DNA of 12,955 bases from Spirochaetia bacterium UBA5368. GTDB taxonomy: Bacteria; Spirochaetota; UBA4802; UBA5368. This document shows, one piece after another, positions 8,162 through 12,955 of the stretch. Position numbers and translations under genes: made by a program. The first letter of the stretch is position 1. Each line of letters begins with the position of its first letter. Where the stretch lies: contig DHPI01000015.1 of the NCBI GenBank assembly GCA_002407865.1, positions 42,491-55,445 of the forward strand, given 5' to 3'. The notes under the pieces are model-generated. The model worked only from the letters and a program-made list of their open reading frames with translations, made no database searches and was not told the origin of the DNA.

Positions 8162-8375
8162 ATTCAAATTCCTTCGCGATGCTACTCAAAGTATTGCATT
8201 CCTTCACTTGCACGCAACAGGCGTTGCATGTCTTTAACATGAAAAACAAGTAATCCTGCCGCTATCCCGGAATATGCGCACACAACAGCCCTTCATGGAG
8301 CGGCAGCGGCACCAATCTCAACTATAGCGCACAATCGAAATATTCACGGATTTTTTGCGGGATAAAAAACGCGGT
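8162..8375. other. Intergenic gap with an 8-bp inverted repeat
   Basis: No gene is seen between the response regulator's stop and the 46-residue ORF. It contains exact inverted copies CTGCCGCT (8256-8263) and AGCGGCAG (8299-8306), 35 bases apart, and a small hairpin GCAAC/GTTGC (8214-8218 with 8223-8227, loop of 4). T6 (8351-8356) faces A6 (8364-8369) just past the regulator's stop, but that pairing is AT only and is not a proper terminator. No clear promoter for the small ORF was found. Confidence 0.45.
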
Positions 8376-9731
8376 TTACTCAATAGCGTGTTTTTTCATT
8401 TTCTCGTAGAGGACGCTGCGGCTTATGCCGAGAAGACGCGCCGCCTGAGCCTTGTTGTTCCTGGCGAGATGGATGACTTTAACGATGTGGTCTTTTTCGA
8501 ACCTATTAACCGCTTCCGCGAGATCGGGCTGAAACCCGTTTGCCGCGGCATCTGATCGTGCGCCGGTCTCTGGAAGTATATGCAAAATGGTGTTCGCCGA
8601 AATGCAGTTTCCGCTTTCCACCACGAGCGCGTATTCTATGAGATGCTCCAGCTCGCGGATATTGCCGTTCCACGACCGTTCTTTGAGTATTCCAAGCGCC
8701 TCATTCTCGATGAAGTTGATCTTTTTCCCGAGATCTTTCGAGTACTTTCTTATAAAATGGTCAACGAGATACGGAATATCGTCGATGCGGTCTCTAAGCG
8801 GAGGGACGTTTATTTCGATGCCCGAAAGCCTGTAAAAGAGGTCTTCCCGGAACGCCCCCGCGGCTATCTCATTACGAAGGTTTACATTTGTCGCGCTGAT
8901 AATCCGCACGTTGATTTTCATCACATGGCTGGAGCCCACGGGCTTTATCTCGCGCTCCTGGAGAAACCGCAGCAGCTTGCTCTGGGTCTGCCATGCAAGG
9001 TTGCCTATTTCATCGAGAAAAATCGTGCCGCCGTTTGCCCCCTCAAGCAGGCCTTTCTTCGTTCTATCCGCGCCGGTAAACGCCCCCCTGACATGGCCAA
9101 ACAGCTCGGATTCGATGATGGTCTCCGTCAGCGTGCTGCAATCGATAGGCAGAAACGTCTTGTCTTTCCTCTCGCTTTCCTCATGGATCACCTTCGCAAT
9201 CAGTTCCTTGCCGGTGCCGCTTTCCCCGAACAGCAGTATCGACGCATTCGACCGGGCAACCTGGTTGATGGTCGCGCCGAGCTTTTTCATGGCGGGGCTC
9301 TCGCCGATGATGATCGGATCGCCGTGTTTCTCCCGCTCGCGCTTCAGCTTTTCAACTTCCTTTCTGAGGCGGTAGTATTCCAGGCTTTTCTCGACCTTCA
9401 CCCTGAATTCCAGGGGCTGGAACGGCTTGATAACGAAATCGCTTGCCCCCTTCTTGATCGCCTTGACCGCCTCGTCCACGCCGCCCACCCCGGTCACGAT
9501 GATGACCGGCATGTCGGGATAAAGAACGCGTATTTCCGAAACAAGCTCGAATCCGTCCATCCCCGGCATCGCAAGGTCGGATATCACGAGATCGAACGTT
9601 TCCGAAAAAAACATCTCCATAGCGGAAACGCCGTTGGAACATTTGACAACAGTATGCCCCGTTCCATCAAGAATATCCTCAATGTAGTCAAGAATTGAGG
9701 GATTATCATCGACAATTAATATATTACCCAT
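8376..9731 (-). CDS. NtrC-family sigma-54-dependent response regulator
   Basis: 451 residues, the usual length for the family. An N-terminal receiver domain (1 to about 120) has VDDN at 7-10, the likely phosphorylation site D52 in SDLAMPGMDG, T80 and K102. The AAA+ domain (about 138-370) has Walker A GESGTGKE at 169-176, the sigma-54 contact loop GAFTGA at 216-221, Walker B GGTIFLDE at 234-241 and FREDLFYRL at 294-302 with the arginine finger. A C-terminal Fis-type helix-turn-helix follows (about 423-448, AQAARLLGISRSVLYEKM). Phosphorylated, it should oligomerise on enhancer-like DNA and drive sigma-54 promoter melting using ATP. All key residues are intact. No histidine kinase lies beside it, so its partner and targets are unknown, and no -24/-12 element was found in the nearby gaps. 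The ATG at 9731 is the only usable start (upstream in-frame stop close by), though its ribosome binding site is weak. Confidence 0.95.
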   Translation of the reverse strand: MGNILIVDDNPSILDYIEDILDGTGHTVVKCSNGVSAMEMFFSETFDLVISDLAMPGMDGFELVSEIRVLYPDMPVIIVTGVGGVDEAVKAIKKGASDFVIKPFQPLEFRVKVEKSLEYYRLRKEVEKLKREREKHGDPIIIGESPAMKKLGATINQVARSNASILLFGESGTGKELIAKVIHEESERKDKTFLPIDCSTLTETIIESELFGHVRGAFTGADRTKKGLLEGANGGTIFLDEIGNLAWQTQSKLLRFLQEREIKPVGSSHVMKINVRIISATNVNLRNEIAAGAFREDLFYRLSGIEINVPPLRDRIDDIPYLVDHFIRKYSKDLGKKINFIENEALGILKERSWNGNIRELEHLIEYALVVESGNCISANTILHILPETGARSDAAANGFQPDLAEAVNRFEKDHIVKVIHLARNNKAQAARLLGISRSVLYEKMKKHAIE

Positions 9732-9911
9732 GTCCGGATTAGCACGATGTCAGTATCGGCGGAATACTTGTTGAATTTTTTCTACAAACTCAGCGCTAAG
9801 TAACAGCAGGCTACAAAATATGTATGGACATTTCAAGAAATTCTTTTCACAATGTAAAGAAAAATACAGTATCAATGACGCCGGCCCTTTCCGGAGCCGG
9901 CTGAATGCGGA
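9732..9911. other. Divergent intergenic region with a GC-rich hairpin
   Basis: This 180-base gap separates the response regulator (leftward) from the phosphoesterase operon (rightward), so both promoters should be here. It is mostly AT-rich, but no strong -35/-10 pair or sigma-54 -24/-12 element stands out. At 9880-9901 two GCCGGC copies flank a 10-base loop and can form a hairpin ending 10 bases before the phosphoesterase start codon. No U run follows on either strand, so it is not an intrinsic terminator, but it could affect translation initiation. Confidence 0.5.
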
Positions 9912-11027
9912 GTGATGATAAAGCTGCTTCTGACATCCGATCTGCACCTCGGCGCGGGCGACAGCTTCGGCGTCTCCAATGCCGAGCGTATTGAGACATT
10001 TAAAAAAATATGTTCGCTTGCAAGAGAACACGACCTTCTGCTGATAGCAGGCGATCTATTTGACACGGCCGACCCCGGCAATGAGACCCTCAGTTGCGTA
10101 CAGAGGGAATTCGCGCTGCTTGCAGAAATGGGCGTGGATATCGTCTATACGCCCGGCGACAGGGAAATAGGGGAAAACGGCACACTGTATCACGTTGTGC
10201 ACAACGCCGGCGTCTCGCATCTTTTCAACGGCGCCGAGGCAATGTCGATGTTCGAATGGCGAAAACACGGCGAGCCGCTGTATATTTACGGCTGCCCTGC
10301 CGCGCGCGGCAGCGATATAGCGCAGACACATAAAAGATCGCGTGATGGATTTCACATCGGCCTTTTCCACGCCGACTTCAGTTTTGAGGATGAACCCGAT
10401 AATCCCCGGATGTATATTCTCCAGAAGGGAGACATCCGCTCTCTGAACCTTGATTTTTACGCCCTGGGACACCATCACTATTTCAAGCTTTTCAAATTTC
10501 AAAACAGGATTATCGGCGCATACGCCGGAAGTCCCGAGGCGGCAGACCTTTCCGAAACCGGCGACAGGTATGTGCTTTCCATTGCAATCGACGGCAATGA
10601 GATATACCAGATAAAGAGGCTCGCTGTCAATTCGCTCACAATCAGGGATCTGTCAATTGATTGCGGCGAATGCGGCTCGCCGGAAGACCTCTATTGGCGC
10701 GTAAAAGAGCATGCATCGCCGAAGACAATTCTGAAACTGCGCGCGACAGGATTTCGCCGGTTTGCTATCAGCCGGGAAGCAATACACGCCGCCGGCGAAT
10801 GTTGCCGAAAACTGTACTTTCAGGACGATACGACACCATCGCCGGGCGCGCTCATCGATGAGCACCGGAATGAGGATACCCTGCGCGGAGAGTTTTACAA
10901 ACTGCTCGAATTGAAGATCGCCGGCGGTGAAATTCCCGCCGGAATAGAAATAGAAGAGCTCGCGAAGATACTCGGCGCACTGACACGAAGCCGCCGTTAT
11001 TCACCGGAGGACTGGCTGTGCGAATAA
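9912..11027 (+). CDS. SbcD/Mre11-like metallophosphoesterase with altered motif III
   Basis: 371 residues from the GTG at 9912; the ATG at 9915 is equally possible, with GGAG at 9909-9912 very close to both. The calcineurin-like domain (about 1-215) shows SDLHLG with D10 and H12, AGDLFD with D48, FHADF with H153, and ALGHHHYFK with H187 and H189. This layout matches SbcD/Mre11/YhaO exonucleases. The third motif, normally GNH[D/E] with a metal-binding Asn and a catalytic His, reads GDRE at 82-85. The catalytic His is therefore replaced by Arg and the Asn by Asp. Residues about 216-371 should form a capping and ATPase-binding region, which I cannot classify further. The next gene starts inside its last codons, as expected for a nuclease-ATPase pair acting on DNA ends. 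Nuclease activity is uncertain because of GDRE. Confidence 0.82.
   Translation: MMIKLLLTSDLHLGAGDSFGVSNAERIETFKKICSLAREHDLLLIAGDLFDTADPGNETLSCVQREFALLAEMGVDIVYTPGDREIGENGTLYHVVHNAGVSHLFNGAEAMSMFEWRKHGEPLYIYGCPAARGSDIAQTHKRSRDGFHIGLFHADFSFEDEPDNPRMYILQKGDIRSLNLDFYALGHHHYFKLFKFQNRIIGAYAGSPEAADLSETGDRYVLSIAIDGNEIYQIKRLAVNSLTIRDLSIDCGECGSPEDLYWRVKEHASPKTILKLRATGFRRFAISREAIHAAGECCRKLYFQDDTTPSPGALIDEHRNEDTLRGEFYKLLELKIAGGEIPAGIEIEELAKILGALTRSRRYSPEDWLCE
11004..11010 (+). promoter_or_regulatory. Ribosome binding site for the GTG start of the ATPase gene
   Basis: CCGGAGG lies 7 bases upstream of the GTG at 11018, inside the end of the phosphoesterase gene. It decides in favour of a GTG start that overlaps the preceding stop codon and implies translational coupling. 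Confidence 0.8.
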
Positions 11028-12955
11028 CGAAATGCATCGCATCGAAACAGGGGCTGTTCGACAACAGGACGCTCGAACTCGGCAAAAAGCTGAATTTTAT
11101 CTATGGAAAAAACGGATCGGGCAAAAGCGTTCTCTCGTGCGCGATGGCGGACATGTTTCGGGTGCGCCCCTTCACCGGCAGGCCTCTATGGGAAAATCTC
11201 TACGTGGAAATCCATCTCTCAAACGAAAACGGCAGCTTCAAAATTATGAGAAGCGGCAACAGGCACTGTTCCGTTGTTGACACTGAAACCGGCAACGAAC
11301 TGTTGCGTTCCACGCCAGAATCGGCAATAGCCCCCAAAGACATCGAACAGCCCGGCGACACGCCCCCCCCACACGGGATATTTAATACGCCACTGCCGGA
11401 TTCCACGCCAATCGATGTAATCCTCACCGGATCGCCGGCCGACAGCGACGAGCGCGTGTCGCTCGACTACGCCGCCATCCAGGACATTCTGCTGAATGAT
11501 GCATCCGGCTTCCACCGGTTGTACAAAGACATAGTCCGCTCGCTCGGCGACGGCACGTTTGGCCGCGCAAACCGAAGCGCTTTCATCGATAAAACTGTCA
11601 GCATGGAGGGCGAGCTCCGCGAGCTTAATAAGAAAATCCAGCTCATCGATATGGAAACGGGCAGAACCGGAAAACTTCTAAAAGAAAAATTGGAAATTGA
11701 AAACGACATAGCCCGCATGAAGGAAGAGTTACACGAACTGCGCGACGAAACAGCCGCTGCGCGGCGTATAATCGACGACATGCACTCCCTGCGCGAAACC
11801 GGGCAGGCAATTAACGCACTTGCCAGCGAAATCCGCGACGCCGAGCACGCTATTGCCGACGCCACCGACAGGGAGAAGGCGCTTGTAGCGGGATTCCCCC
11901 AGTTTCACGGTTTCAACGATATCACCCGGCAGAACATGAAGAAAATTCAGGAGGCATACCGGGAGATACGCGACATCAACGCGGCGATCGACAAAGAACT
12001 GTATGCAAAAAAAATAAGAAAACACAAAGTCGACGCCGCAGCCGTCGCAAGCGGCGCGTTCTGTCTTATTGCGGCATGCACTGTTTCTACAAAAAAAGCG
12101 GCGATGCTTCCGCCTGGCACAGCAGTCTATGCGCTTATGGCGATTTTCGCGTTCTACGGAATAGGGCTGCTGGCGGCATATCTATCCCTGTCGCTCATGG
12201 CCCGATCGAAAGCGTTTCACCACCTGACCGCGGCGAAGGATGCGGCCGAAACCAGGCTCAGGAACATTCTTTCGGAAAACAAGGTATCGCTTTTCGATTA
12301 CAGGATTGAATCACTCTACGAATTTTTGCTGCAGTATTTCGAGGACTACGGCGAATACACGGAAAAACAGCTCGAGCTGCATATTGCACAAAACACCCTG
12401 AAAAGCGCGCAGGACATACGCGATCTCAAGCAGCGGCTTGAATCACTGACCGATCAAAACGAAGCGCGAAAGAAATCCATAATCGACGACATGCGGGCGC
12501 TCAAAAAATATCCACCGTCCGGATTCGACATCGACGAGATGCAACACCGCGTTGCGGAAATGGAGGACGCGGCGGCCGCGCTGGAAACCCGCATCAACGA
12601 AAAAAACAGGCTGCTTGAACAGGTGGCCGAGGATATCGCACAAAGCCCTTCCAGGGAAACGGAACTTGACGCCCTGAACGCCCTGACGCGGGCCGCGGAA
12701 TCCCGATACCGCCGGCTGATATCGCACAAAGACGCCATGCTGTTTCTTTGCGGCATTTTCGAGGAATCAATCGCCGCGCGCGAGCGCCATCAACTTCAGC
12801 GGCTGGTTTCGTCGGTAAAGGACAGCTTCAATTTTATCACGAACAGGCAGTATATTACCACAGTCGACGACGATCTGGTAAAATCCGTAATTACCGGACG
12901 TAAAGATTGTGGCGTTCTCAACACGGCGCTCTTCCACATATTACGGCTGTGCCTT
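11018..12955 (+). CDS. SbcC/Rad50/YhaN-like ATPase with predicted membrane hairpin (3' end outside window)
   Basis: An open frame of 646 codons with no stop before the edge, so the C-terminus is missing. The N-terminal lobe has a clean Walker A, GKNGSGKS at 30-37, after MRITKCIASKQGLF, as in RecF/SbcC/Rad50-type ATPases. Long charged helical stretches (about 175-335 and 400-600) look like the two arms of a coiled coil. Between them, where Rad50 has a CxxC zinc hook, there are two hydrophobic segments (about 340-356 and 369-394) joined by a short loop with PPG. They are predicted to form a membrane hairpin, and no CxxC is seen. The last residues (about 610-646, ending ILRLCL) resemble the start of the C-terminal ATPase lobe, but the expected LSxGT-like signature is not recognisable. 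It begins with GTG 10 bases before the end of the phosphoesterase gene. Closest known style is YhaN (AAA_27), by inference; exact family unproven. Confidence 0.8.
   Translation, partial: MRITKCIASKQGLFDNRTLELGKKLNFIYGKNGSGKSVLSCAMADMFRVRPFTGRPLWENLYVEIHLSNENGSFKIMRSGNRHCSVVDTETGNELLRSTPESAIAPKDIEQPGDTPPPHGIFNTPLPDSTPIDVILTGSPADSDERVSLDYAAIQDILLNDASGFHRLYKDIVRSLGDGTFGRANRSAFIDKTVSMEGELRELNKKIQLIDMETGRTGKLLKEKLEIENDIARMKEELHELRDETAAARRIIDDMHSLRETGQAINALASEIRDAEHAIADATDREKALVAGFPQFHGFNDITRQNMKKIQEAYREIRDINAAIDKELYAKKIRKHKVDAAAVASGAFCLIAACTVSTKKAAMLPPGTAVYALMAIFAFYGIGLLAAYLSLSLMARSKAFHHLTAAKDAAETRLRNILSENKVSLFDYRIESLYEFLLQYFEDYGEYTEKQLELHIAQNTLKSAQDIRDLKQRLESLTDQNEARKKSIIDDMRALKKYPPSGFDIDEMQHRVAEMEDAAAALETRINEKNRLLEQVAEDIAQSPSRETELDALNALTRAAESRYRRLISHKDAMLFLCGIFEESIAARERHQLQRLVSSVKDSFNFITNRQYITTVDDDLVKSVITGRKDCGVLNTALFHILRLCL

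Noticed and set aside
8351..8369. T6/A6 pairing just past the response regulator's stop as a terminator
   Set aside because: The stem would be AT only with no GC base, too weak for an intrinsic terminator.
8580..9698. A 372-codon plus-strand open frame opposite the response regulator gene
   Set aside because: The minus-strand product has every receiver, AAA+ and Fis motif in place, so the antisense frame is a shadow. The same applies to the frames at 56-1090 and 1257-2054 opposite the CoA ligase.
11018..12955. A frameshift or pseudogene explanation for the odd ATPase
   Set aside because: The frame is open through all 646 codons with continuous coiled-coil character on both sides of the hydrophobic segments. 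The missing end is due to the window edge.

Overview
The window is a protein-dense stretch of bacterial chromosome, GC-rich in its genes, with AT-rich gaps between divergent transcription units. The envelope gene is the best clue to the host. It joins a PorV/UPF0164-like beta-barrel, several FlgD-type Ig repeats and a C-terminal OmpA domain, an architecture I associate mainly with Spirochaetota. An ADP-forming acyl-CoA synthetase next to a CoA-transferase suggests fermentative or syntrophic metabolism. I infer an anaerobic or facultative spirochaete-like diderm with moderate to low confidence. There is no rRNA, tRNA, IS element or CRISPR array to anchor the taxonomy.

Layout. (1) 15-4170, minus strand: a two-gene operon read right to left. 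It encodes a CoA-transferase/hydrolase fused to a GNAT acetyltransferase domain, then an ADP-forming acetate-CoA ligase coupled to it by an ATGA overlap. It ends in a strong intrinsic terminator at 15-51. (2) 4078-4579: an AT-rich divergent control region. (3) 4580-8018, plus strand: the large OmpA-family envelope protein, overlapping by 8 bases with a mannosyl-3-phosphoglycerate phosphatase-family HAD enzyme. (4) 8021-9731, minus strand: an orphan NtrC-type sigma-54 response regulator and, downstream, a 46-residue ORF that meets the phosphatase gene tail to tail 2 bases apart. (5) 9912-12955, plus strand: an SbcD/Mre11-like metallophosphoesterase overlapping the start of an SbcC/Rad50/YhaN-like ATPase, which runs off the right edge.

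How the genes relate. The first operon interconverts acyl-CoA, free acid and ATP, and the GNAT domain may link CoA metabolism to protein acetylation. The last operon has the layout of a Mre11-Rad50-type nuclease/ATPase pair but is unusual. The phosphoesterase has GDRE where the family's GNH[D/E] motif is expected. The ATPase coiled coil is interrupted by a predicted two-helix membrane hairpin instead of a CxxC zinc hook. The visible start of its C-terminal ATPase lobe has a poor ABC signature. This divergent, possibly membrane-tethered pair is the most interesting content. The 46-residue ORF and the CoA-transferase-GNAT fusion are secondary points of interest.
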